From Mitsuaria sp. 7 (GTDB lineage: Bacteria; Pseudomonadota; Gammaproteobacteria; Burkholderiales; Burkholderiaceae_C), in contig NZ_CP011514.1 in assembly GCF_001653795.1 (NCBI RefSeq), forward strand, positions 2,643,715 to 2,707,714: a stretch of DNA of 64,000 nt, in the 5' to 3' direction. The notes beneath the pieces were generated by a model that made no database searches, was not told the DNA's origin, and saw nothing but the letters and a program-made list of their open reading frames with translations. Shown in pieces: positions 56,422 to 64,000 of this stretch. Positions within the stretch are counted from its first letter, which is position 1. The number at the start of each line of letters is the position of its first letter. A program made the translations under genes and the position numbers.

Positions 56422-57750
56422 ATGAAGCGTTGGGGGATCGCGATCCGCGGCGGATTCGCGCGCGCCTTCGGCGACACGCTGGCGCGGCGCATCTTCCTGC
56501 TGCTGTGGGTGACGCTGGTGGTCGCGCAGGCGCTGGCGATCGGCGTCGTGACCTGGACCCGCGGCGACCTCTATGCCATGCGGATGCACGGCGCGCCCTC
56601 GCTGCCGCCGATACCCGGGCTCATGCGCGGGCCGCAGCCGCAAGGTCCCGGGCCAGGGCCCGGCCCCGAAGCCGGTCCAGGACAGCAAGGCATGGGCGCC
56701 GATGCCGGCTTGCGCGAGGAACCGCCACTCCCGGGCGACGTCCCCATGCTGCCGCGCGAAGGCTTCCGCGGTTTTCCGCCGCCCTCGCAGACGCAGGGAT
56801 CCCAATGGACGCAGGGTCAAGGTCCTCAGCCGCAATGGCGCGGGCCGTTCCGCGCGCTGACCGCGTGGGAGCTGACGCTCGATTACGGCATCCGGCTGCT
56901 CGTCACGGGGCTGGCGGCGTGGATCGCCTCGCGCTGGCTGTCGCGTCCGATGCGCGACCTCGTGCGGGCGTCGCAGGAGCTGGGGCAATCGCTGCACAAG
57001 CAGGACCGTCTGCCGCTGCTCGACGAGCAGCGCGGCACGCTCGAAGTCCGCGAGAGCGCGCAGGTCTTCAACGCGATGGCGCGCCAGTTGCGCCGGCAGT
57101 TCAACGAGCGCGGGCTGATGGTGGCGGCGATCTCGCACGACCTGCGCACGCCGCTGACGCGGCTGCGCATGCGGCTGGAGACGCTGGACATCGAGGAGAT
57201 CCAGCGCCAGCGCTCCGTCGAGGACATCCGCGAGATGAATGCGCTGGTGGACGCGGTGATGGAGCTGTTCCGCGGCGACGGCCCCGGCGCGGCCGAGCCG
57301 CTCGTCGACGTCGACCTCGGCGCGCTGGCGCAGGCGCTGACGGACGACCTCATCGAGCAGGCGATGCCGGTGACCTTCGACGACGGCGGCGGACTGGGGC
57401 ATGCCGAGCCGGTGCTCGCGAAGGGGCAGCCGATGGCGCTGCGGCGCGTGCTTGGCAACCTGATCGGCAACGCAGTGCGTTATGGCGGCAGCGCGGAAGT
57501 CCGCGTCGGCCGGGACACGCAAGGCGTCTGGCTGCGCGTGACCGATCCAGGCCCGGGCATTCCGGAGGACAAGCTGGAAGCGGTGTTCGAGCCGTTCTAT
57601 CGCCTGGAAGACTCGCGCAACCGCCATACCGGCGGCGCGGGACTGGGGCTCTACATCGCGCGGGAATTGACGCTGAGGCAGCGTGGCACCCTGGTCCTGG
57701 GCAACCGGGCCGGAGGCGGATTGATCGCCGAGCTGCGACTGTCGGAGTGA
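56422..57750 (+). CDS. Sensor histidine kinase
   Basis: This 442-residue inner-membrane kinase has a first membrane helix (about 25-48), an extracytoplasmic loop of about 100 residues that is unusually rich in Pro, Gly and Gln, and a second membrane helix (about 156-174). HAMP, HisKA (H239 in ISHDLRTPL) and HATPase (NLIGNAVRYGG, DPGPGIP, GGAGLGLYIARE) domains follow. The ATG at 56422 is preferred; an upstream TTG at 56380 overlaps the regulator stop. The periplasmic loop has no recognised sensor domain. Confidence 0.9.
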   Translation: MKRWGIAIRGGFARAFGDTLARRIFLLLWVTLVVAQALAIGVVTWTRGDLYAMRMHGAPSLPPIPGLMRGPQPQGPGPGPGPEAGPGQQGMGADAGLREEPPLPGDVPMLPREGFRGFPPPSQTQGSQWTQGQGPQPQWRGPFRALTAWELTLDYGIRLLVTGLAAWIASRWLSRPMRDLVRASQELGQSLHKQDRLPLLDEQRGTLEVRESAQVFNAMARQLRRQFNERGLMVAAISHDLRTPLTRLRMRLETLDIEEIQRQRSVEDIREMNALVDAVMELFRGDGPGAAEPLVDVDLGALAQALTDDLIEQAMPVTFDDGGGLGHAEPVLAKGQPMALRRVLGNLIGNAVRYGGSAEVRVGRDTQGVWLRVTDPGPGIPEDKLEAVFEPFYRLEDSRNRHTGGAGLGLYIARELTLRQRGTLVLGNRAGGGLIAELRLSE

Positions 57751-57888
57751 TCGTCCGACCGGTTGAAGGTCTGCCAGGGACAAGGCCTGTCCCTCTTCCA
57801 TCCTCAAGCCTGCGGATGGACTGGCGTGAGTACCGATGGCGCGGCGGGCGCGGGGCGGGACATTGGCGGGAAGCCAATGGGAGGCCGC

Positions 57889-60800
57889 ATGAACGCAGCA
57901 CAGGACCCTCGCGCACCCGGACCGGGCCGGGCCGACGACAACGGGACGCAGACGCACGCCGGATCGCTGCCGACCAGGGATGATGAAGTCCTGATCGCCG
58001 AAGCCATGGCCCTGCTGCCGAGCTTGCGGCACAGGCTGCTCGCGCTGACGCGCCGGATCGACGTGCCGCCGCCGTGGGACCACGAGTCGCTGCGAAACGA
58101 GTGGATCCGGCGCCACCCGCGCGTCGGCGATCCGCTGGATTGGGCCGCCTACGAGGATCAGCGCAAGCGGCTCATCGCAGCCCGCCTGCGGTGGCTTCGC
58201 GCCTGGATCCATCGCCTCGCCGACGAGGACGCACCGGCGGCGCTCTGCCTGTCGGGCGGCGGCATCCGCAGCGCGACCTTCAGCCTCGGCGTGGTCCAGG
58301 GCCTGGCCGCCCAGGGCGTCATGGGCGACTTCCACTATCTTTCCTCGGTCTCGGGCGGCGGCTACCTCGCGAGTCTGCTCTCGGCGTGGATCCGCAACGA
58401 GGCGCTGCTGCAACAGGCTAGCGCCGCGGGCCAGAGCCTGGCCGAGTACCTGAGCGCCGGCCTTGGCACGCGGGAACCGATCCGGATGGAGGGCGCGGCC
58501 CATCGCGACGCCCGCAACGAGGTGCTGGCCTCTCTCGGCAAGGTCGGCAACGCCCAGGTGGAGGAGCCGCGCCCGGTGCGTCGGCTCCGCGCCTTCAGCA
58601 GCTACCTCAGCCCGATGCGCGGTATTTCGGCCGACTTCCTCACGCTGCTGGCGATCTATGCGCGCAACCTCACGCTCAACTGGATGGTGTGGATTCCCGC
58701 GCTCCTGTGCGTGCTCGTCATTCCGCGGATCTATCTGGCGTGCCTCCAGGCGACGGCACCCTCCGACGACTGGCGCAAGGCCATGGCGGGCCTGGCCTGG
58801 CTGTTGATCGTCTGGACGATCGCCTACATGGCGTCCGACCTGCCCGCGCCGCCAGAGAAGCGCAAGCGCGACGGCACCGGGAACGACCCGGCTCCCGGGG
58901 CACGGCCGGCCGGCGGGTCGCCGCCGACAGCGCCCCCGCCGGCCAAGCGGATCGAGGGACCGTCCCCGAAATATCCGGACGACATGTGGCAGATGGTGCT
59001 GCCCCTGTTTCTGGCCGCCCTGCTGCTGACCTGTCTCATCGGATGGGAAGCGAAGGGGGCGACGATCCGGTCCGTCTGGCTCCTGTGGCTGCCGGCCCGG
59101 GTTCAACTCTGGCTGAACCACAGCGCCCTGCCGACGGAGTGGCAGGTCACGCTGCTCGGTTTCCTGCTGGGCGGCCTCACGCAGGGGGCCGCCTCGCTGC
59201 TCGGCGGACTGGGACTCAGGAAGCTGCGCGCGCGGGAGGCGGGCAAGCGCCCTGCGGACCTGTGGGCGTTCTTCGCCGTGATGGTCGCCGGCGGCGCGAC
59301 CGGCGCCGGCCTGTACTGGCTGATCCGCTGGCTTCTGACGATGTCGCCGCGTCCGGAAGTCCACGCATGGCGGCTGCCCGCGGAGCTCGGCACGCCGCCG
59401 CAGGATCTCCGTCTGCTCGCGCTGTGGGCCGTGCCGCTGCTGATGACGCTGTTCTGGCTGGGCGTCACCGTCTACGCCGGCTGGCGTCGACCGGCGGGGC
59501 TGGAAGACGAGCGGGAATGGTGGGCGCGGGCCGCCGCGCGCTGGATGCTGCCCTCCGCCGTCTGGATCCTCGGCGTCGGGCTGGTGTTCTATCTGCCGGG
59601 CCAGATGCTGGCGATGGCCAAGCTCCAGTCCGGCGAACAGGCGGCCGCGTTCGGCGCCGGCACCGGCCTCCTCGGCGTCCTCCTGGCGGCCATCGGCTTC
59701 ATCAGCAAGCAAGGGCCCGCCTGGCGCCAGAAGGCGGAGACCCTCGCGGGCAAGACCGGCATGCGGATGGCCGACCTGCTGTCCATCGCGTTCATCGTCA
59801 TGCTCCTGGCCGGCCTGTCCTATTCGGTCACTGCGATGATGCGCCTGCACGAGCCCTACCTGCAGATGCAGGAATCTCGCATCGCCGTCGATCTGCAGGC
59901 GCCGGCCTTCACGCGGATGATCTGCAAGGGCTTGAAGGCGCAGGACCCGGACACCCGTTTCACGCTGGGCACCACCTGCCGTCCGCTCGACTGCGGTCAT
60001 GCCGACAACCCCTGTGCGCCGTGGACGGACCGCGCAGCCCACTACTACGTCGCCTCGCTGCTGACGCTGGACGATCCGGGACCGCTGTGCATGGCGATGC
60101 TCGTCGCCGCCATCCTGGCACTCGGGACTTCGTGGCGCATCGGCGTGAATGCCTTCTCGCTCCACAGTCTCTACGGCAACCGGCTCGTGCGGGCCTATCT
60201 GGCGGCGAGTCGACGCGACGAGGATCGCCGCCCGCACTGGTTCACCGGATTCGATCCCCAGGACAACCTGCCCATCCACGAGACCTGGCCGGAGACCGGT
60301 GCCGCGGAGGACGCGCGGCCCCGCCTCATGCACATCGTCAACGTGGCCTTGAATCTGGTGAAGGCCTCGGGCAGCCGCCTGGAATGGCAGGACCGCAAGG
60401 CGGCGCCCTTCACCATCTCGCCGCTGTTCTCGGGCAGCAGGACCACGGGCTACATCCCTTCCAAGGTCTATCTGCGGACCGAACACATCGACGGCATCAG
60501 CCTCGGCTGCGCCATGACGGTGTCCGGGGCCGCGGCGTCGCCCAACATGGGTTATCACAGCTCGATCCCGCTGGCGCTGGTGATGACGCTGTTCAACGTG
60601 CGCCTGGGCCTGTGGTCGCCCAATCCGACACGCGCAAAGCCCACGGGCTGGCCCCAGGAGCGCGCAGAGCCCGGACTCGGCTTGACGACGCTGTTCGACG
60701 AGGCCATGGGCAACACGTCCTCCGACACCGCTTTCGTGAACCTGTCGGACGGCGGCCATTTCGACAACACGGGGCTCTACGAAATGGTGCGCCGCCGGGT

Positions 60801-61956
60801 GCGGCACATCGTCGTCGTCGACGCCGGCGCGGACCCCGAGTATCAATACGACGACCTGCTTTCCACGGTGCGCCGCATCCGTGTCGACATGGGCATCGGC
60901 ATCGAGTTCACGACGAACATGCCGGGGCCGCTGGAGCGCAAGCGATCGGGTGCCGCCGTGGCCCGCGCCCGGATCCGGTACGACCATGCGGACCCGCAGG
61001 GCAGGCACGGGACCCTGCTGCTGATCAAGCCCGCGCTGGTGCACGATGACAAGGACGGCCCCTGGCTGCCGCTGGATGTGCGGCGTTATGCCGAAGAGAG
61101 TCGACGCGGGACCAACCGCTTTCCACAGCAGCCGACATCGGACCAGTTCTTCGACGAATCCCAGTTCGAGAGCTATCGCATGCTGGGCTTGCACACCGTG
61201 CTGGCGGCCTATGGCCCGAAGCAGGGCCCTCAGGCGCCGGACAGCGGCACGCCGCCGCTGGGTCCGCTCGGCTTCGGCGCTTTCGCGGCGGCGGTGGGAT
61301 CGATCGCGGTCTCCCCCCCGCCGCCGCAGGGGCCTGCGGCCGAAGGCGGTCAGGCCGATGCGGCGCAAGCCTCGGCGCTGAGCAAGCTCATCGGCGGGCT
61401 GAGCGACAACGCGCAGATCCTGGCCGCCGGGACCCTGGTGAGCGTCGTCACGGTCACGGGCGTGAGCTCGATCGGTCCGCCCGCCCCGCCTCCGACAGGT
61501 CCCGGTACGGCGCCGCCGGTGACCGGCCCGGTCACCTCCGGCGACCCGTCGGTGCAGGTCAACCAGGCCAACATCGCGCTGGCCGAGTTCGTGACCCAGA
61601 TCCGCAACGCCTCCACGTCGGCGGTGGACTTCTCGATCGAGGTCGGATCGGCGGCCTCGGCGGCCTCGGCGGCGAGCGGTGCGGGCCGGGGTCCCGTCGG
61701 CCCTCCGGGACCGAGCGGCGTCGTCAGGCTCAACCAGGCCGATATCGACAAGCTGACCGCCGCCGCGACGAACACCGCCAAGGCGGCGGACAGCGCCGAC
61801 ACGGCCGCATCCAAGGCAGAGAAGGCTGCGGCGGCCGCCGCAGGGGCGGCCCAGGCCATGGAGGGCATGGCCGGCAACATTGCCGACATCAAGCGCGGCG
61901 TCACGCAAATGCCGCCGCGGTCCAACGTGCGCGGCGGCGAGGGAGCACGGCAATGA
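57889..61956 (+). CDS. Very large membrane patatin-like phospholipase
   Basis: This 1355-residue protein has a split patatin domain. The oxyanion loop LSGGGIRSATF lies at about 121-131, the nucleophile is S155 in SSVSGGG, and the catalytic aspartate is D954 in LSDGGHFDNTG. Between these lie about 600 residues with eight or more membrane helices (from about 265 on) and loops. After the catalytic part come a Pro/Gly-rich stretch including GPPGPSG and an Ala-rich coiled-coil-like end. The ATG at 57889 is four bases after GGGAGG, so the longer frame from 57763 is not used. The ATGA overlap with the lipoprotein gene couples them. Confidence 0.85.
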   Translation: MNAAQDPRAPGPGRADDNGTQTHAGSLPTRDDEVLIAEAMALLPSLRHRLLALTRRIDVPPPWDHESLRNEWIRRHPRVGDPLDWAAYEDQRKRLIAARLRWLRAWIHRLADEDAPAALCLSGGGIRSATFSLGVVQGLAAQGVMGDFHYLSSVSGGGYLASLLSAWIRNEALLQQASAAGQSLAEYLSAGLGTREPIRMEGAAHRDARNEVLASLGKVGNAQVEEPRPVRRLRAFSSYLSPMRGISADFLTLLAIYARNLTLNWMVWIPALLCVLVIPRIYLACLQATAPSDDWRKAMAGLAWLLIVWTIAYMASDLPAPPEKRKRDGTGNDPAPGARPAGGSPPTAPPPAKRIEGPSPKYPDDMWQMVLPLFLAALLLTCLIGWEAKGATIRSVWLLWLPARVQLWLNHSALPTEWQVTLLGFLLGGLTQGAASLLGGLGLRKLRAREAGKRPADLWAFFAVMVAGGATGAGLYWLIRWLLTMSPRPEVHAWRLPAELGTPPQDLRLLALWAVPLLMTLFWLGVTVYAGWRRPAGLEDEREWWARAAARWMLPSAVWILGVGLVFYLPGQMLAMAKLQSGEQAAAFGAGTGLLGVLLAAIGFISKQGPAWRQKAETLAGKTGMRMADLLSIAFIVMLLAGLSYSVTAMMRLHEPYLQMQESRIAVDLQAPAFTRMICKGLKAQDPDTRFTLGTTCRPLDCGHADNPCAPWTDRAAHYYVASLLTLDDPGPLCMAMLVAAILALGTSWRIGVNAFSLHSLYGNRLVRAYLAASRRDEDRRPHWFTGFDPQDNLPIHETWPETGAAEDARPRLMHIVNVALNLVKASGSRLEWQDRKAAPFTISPLFSGSRTTGYIPSKVYLRTEHIDGISLGCAMTVSGAAASPNMGYHSSIPLALVMTLFNVRLGLWSPNPTRAKPTGWPQERAEPGLGLTTLFDEAMGNTSSDTAFVNLSDGGHFDNTGLYEMVRRRVRHIVVVDAGADPEYQYDDLLSTVRRIRVDMGIGIEFTTNMPGPLERKRSGAAVARARIRYDHADPQGRHGTLLLIKPALVHDDKDGPWLPLDVRRYAEESRRGTNRFPQQPTSDQFFDESQFESYRMLGLHTVLAAYGPKQGPQAPDSGTPPLGPLGFGAFAAAVGSIAVSPPPPQGPAAEGGQADAAQASALSKLIGGLSDNAQILAAGTLVSVVTVTGVSSIGPPAPPPTGPGTAPPVTGPVTSGDPSVQVNQANIALAEFVTQIRNASTSAVDFSIEVGSAASAASAASGAGRGPVGPPGPSGVVRLNQADIDKLTAAATNTAKAADSADTAASKAEKAAAAAAGAAQAMEGMAGNIADIKRGVTQMPPRSNVRGGEGARQ

Positions 61957-62639
61957 GCGCCGCAAAGAACGAGACCGGCGTCGCCGCCTCCCTTCTGCGT
62001 GTGCCGGCACTGTCAGCCGCCCTGTGTCTCACCGCATGCGCGCCCATGCCGCGGATGAGCGCCAACTGGTACACGGTCGTCGATGCGGAACCGGTCGCCA
62101 AGCCCGGCATCGGGTCGGCGACCGCTGGCCAGGCCAAGGACAAGAACACCGCACAGACACAGGATGTCTCGCGCCTGCTGCTGGCCATCCTCAACCAGGA
62201 GTCCGTCACGGTCGACGTGTCGGACATCGTGATCAACCCGGGATGGAACAAGGAAGGCCAATCGACGCAGAGCTGGAGCTTCACGGGCAAGGCCGCGACG
62301 CCCGTCGCTCCCGGCCAGATGTTGTTGCTCGAGATCCATCGGTCGCCGCCATCGGATCCGGTCAAGGAGAAACCCAAGCCGGACACGCGAACGGGCGATC
62401 TCAGGACGTGGACCTGCACCATCCCGACGCGGGTCCGGATGAAGGTGAGTTTCACGAGACAAGGCATGCTGGGCAACTGCGATGTCCAGCAGACGATCAC
62501 CCTGGATCTCCGCAGCCCGATGCCCTCCGCGTTGCCTTACGACTGGCAGCACTGCTGGGAAGAGGCGTCGACCGCTGCCGCTTCCGGGTCAGCGATCGGC
62601 GCGAGCCAGCCTGCGGTTTCAGCGCCCGCCGACCGCTGA
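61953..62639 (+). CDS. Lipoprotein of unknown function coupled to the large patatin
   Basis: This 228-residue protein has a signal with lipobox LTAC (Cys at 29) and a mature beta-rich domain with two Cys pairs (WTCTIP, GNCDVQ and QHCWEE). No known family is recognised. Its ATG overlaps the patatin stop by four bases, so the products are made together and may form a complex across the membrane. The last 21 bases overlap the convergent patatin gene. Confidence 0.75.
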   Translation: MSAAKNETGVAASLLRVPALSAALCLTACAPMPRMSANWYTVVDAEPVAKPGIGSATAGQAKDKNTAQTQDVSRLLLAILNQESVTVDVSDIVINPGWNKEGQSTQSWSFTGKAATPVAPGQMLLLEIHRSPPSDPVKEKPKPDTRTGDLRTWTCTIPTRVRMKVSFTRQGMLGNCDVQQTITLDLRSPMPSALPYDWQHCWEEASTAAASGSAIGASQPAVSAPADR

Positions 62640-63938
62640 GCCTGCGACCAATCTTGGCGGCCCCGGCGGATTCGGTGGCACCTGCAGCGCGAAGCCGCCG
62701 GCGCGCTTGCGCATCGCGGCGGGGTCCATCTGCGGCGCCTGCGCGGGCCAGTCGAAGAACTTCTGGATCTCGGTGCGTCGGGCCAGCGTGTCCGACATGC
62801 CGAGCGTGATCAGCTCGTTGGTGTACTCGGGCTCGAAGAGCAGATAGCTGACCAGCGCTGAGCCGCTGGCGGTGGCGCCCTCCCCCGACACGCCGACGCT
62901 GCGCAGCAGCGCGCGGATAGGCGGCGGCAGCGAGCCCTGATGCTCGGCGGCGAGGCTGTCGAGCGGCCGGCTCGGCGCGATGACCAGAGCCTCGATCGGC
63001 TTGAGCGGCGTGTTGCGCAGCGCCTCCTCGGGCAGCAGCGCGAGCGTGCTGTTGATGCGCTTGAGGCGTTCGATGTCGACGGCCAGCGCATCCAGGAAGA
63101 TGTTGGACAGCGCGTGGCCCGCGATCTGCGCGAGGCTGGGATGGCCGGTGGGCGTGGGCCCGTGCTGGCCCTCGCCGCCGGCCTCGTGCATGCGGCCCGC
63201 GCCGATGACGAGGACCTTCTCCGCGCCCAGGTGCACGGCCGGCGAGATCGGCGCGGTCTGGCGCATCGAGCCGTCGCCGAACCACTCGACCTCGCCCCCG
63301 AGCTCCAGCGGCTCGGCGGGGAAGATGAACGGGATCGCGGACGACGCGACCAGGTGCTCGATCGACAGCTTCGGGATGCGTGTGGCGATGCGTTGCGTGC
63401 GGACCCAGGGATCGCGCTGCTGGTGCGTCTGATAGAAGGTGACGTGGTGGCCGGAGGTGTAGCTGGAGCCGGTCACCGCGAGCGCGTCGATGTAGCCCTT
63501 GGCGAGCATCTCGTCGAGCCGGTCGAAGTCGATCCACTGGCCGAGGAGGCCGCGCAGCGGCGTGTTGTTCAGCAGGCTGCGCGGGCGGGTGCGGCGCCAG
63601 CGGTTCAGCGCCCAGCCCAGCGAGAGCATGCTGAGCCACTTCGCGCCGGAGCGGATGACGCCGAAGGAATCGGCGGCGTAGACCTGGTTGACGTGGATGT
63701 TCTGCCAGATGTACATGAGGCCGTCGACGGCGGAGCAGAAGTCGTCGGCCCGGCAGGCGAGCGTGGCGGCGTTGATGGCGCCGGCCGAGGTGCCGGAGAT
63801 CACCTGGAAGGGGTTGTCGCCGGTGGTGCAGGCGTCGCGGCGCAGCTGCGCGATGGCGGCCAGCACGCCGACCTGGTAGGCCGCGCGTGCGCCTCCTCCG
63901 GTAAGGATCAGGCCGGTCCGGGGCTTGGCATCCTGCAT
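62619..63938 (-). CDS. Patatin-like phospholipase, RssA/NTE type
   Basis: This 439-residue cytoplasmic lipid acyl hydrolase has the oxyanion loop TGGGARAAYQVG (about 13-24), the nucleophile S51 in GTSAG and the catalytic D222 in FGDGSM. The last 80 residues are a C-terminal extension ending in a Pro-rich tail. Family members cleave phospholipids or lysophospholipids. It faces the other patatin operon with a 21-base tail overlap. Confidence 0.92.
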   Translation of the reverse strand: MQDAKPRTGLILTGGGARAAYQVGVLAAIAQLRRDACTTGDNPFQVISGTSAGAINAATLACRADDFCSAVDGLMYIWQNIHVNQVYAADSFGVIRSGAKWLSMLSLGWALNRWRRTRPRSLLNNTPLRGLLGQWIDFDRLDEMLAKGYIDALAVTGSSYTSGHHVTFYQTHQQRDPWVRTQRIATRIPKLSIEHLVASSAIPFIFPAEPLELGGEVEWFGDGSMRQTAPISPAVHLGAEKVLVIGAGRMHEAGGEGQHGPTPTGHPSLAQIAGHALSNIFLDALAVDIERLKRINSTLALLPEEALRNTPLKPIEALVIAPSRPLDSLAAEHQGSLPPPIRALLRSVGVSGEGATASGSALVSYLLFEPEYTNELITLGMSDTLARRTEIQKFFDWPAQAPQMDPAAMRKRAGGFALQVPPNPPGPPRLVAGSAVGGR

Positions 63939-64000
63939 GGGGGCAGCTTACGCCTGACACCCCCGGCGTGGGGTGGGGGAAGCACCCGTCAAATGGGGGA
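63939..64000. other. Upstream edge of the window
   Basis: Sixty-two G/C-rich bases precede the NTE-type patatin gene on the minus strand. No recognisable promoter, repeat or ORF could be supported here. Confidence 0.6.

Noticed and set aside
56353..62010. Open frame of about 1885 codons on the minus strand, opposite the kinase and the large patatin
   Set aside because: The translation is Arg/His/Gln/Gly-rich without domains, the typical shadow of a high-GC coding strand. The plus-strand genes have clear motifs.

Overview
The window is very GC-rich DNA from a betaproteobacterium of the order Burkholderiales. The block gph-ubiG-ompA | gyrA-serC-pheA-tyrA-aroA/cmk-rpsA-ihfB-lapA-lapB is in the order typical of that group. 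The overall style (DUF4148 proteins, Bug-type binding proteins, TAGAAT boxes just upstream of ATG) suggests the Roseateles/Mitsuaria/Rubrivivax group; this placement is inferred from gene order and composition, not computed.

Layout. 1-1802: end of a cyanate/nitrate-type ABC transporter and cyanase (cynS). 1756-2774: an unknown gene and a VOC protein. 2903-10001: a tightly coupled minus-strand operon that reads, in transcription order, a TPR/outer-membrane-barrel protein that looks Slam-like, a FecR-domain protein with a Pro-rich hexamer-repeat linker and a glycine-rich C-terminal beta domain, a GAF/HD-GYP protein, and a CHASE2 adenylate/guanylate cyclase. It is the best candidate here for a poorly described envelope-to-second-messenger system. 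10304-13427: copper handling (DUF2946, SCO1, PCu(A)C, His-rich PepSY membrane protein). 13424-13689: a collapsed methyltransferase-like pseudogene. 14329-18969: Fur-type iron uptake operon (TonB receptor, DUF3649, PepSY, DUF3325). 19102-22481: LacI-family regulator divergent from an L-talarate/galactarate dehydratase and a Bug binding protein, with two matching LacI-type operators.

22574-31500: mixed accessory genes, including duplicated DUF4148 secreted proteins, a GNAT enzyme, stress proteins, a catalase-like protein divergent from a UvrA2-like ATPase, and a PIG-L deacetylase. 31501-32900: a gene-poor stretch of secreted orphans and a truncated ORF beside the 3' end of ssrA (tmRNA, 32940-33313, minus).

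33430-48525: housekeeping core, including a fused AroA-Cmk protein, a promoter inside cmk that probably drives rpsA, and a structured rpsA leader. 48532-54515: LPS/glycan assembly (lapAB, three glycosyltransferases, one unknown GT-like protein, msbA). 54626-64000: secreted intradiol-dioxygenase-like lipoprotein, a two-component system, a 1355-residue membrane patatin with a coupled lipoprotein, and a second, convergent patatin. No tRNA, rRNA, complete insertion sequence or CRISPR array was seen.
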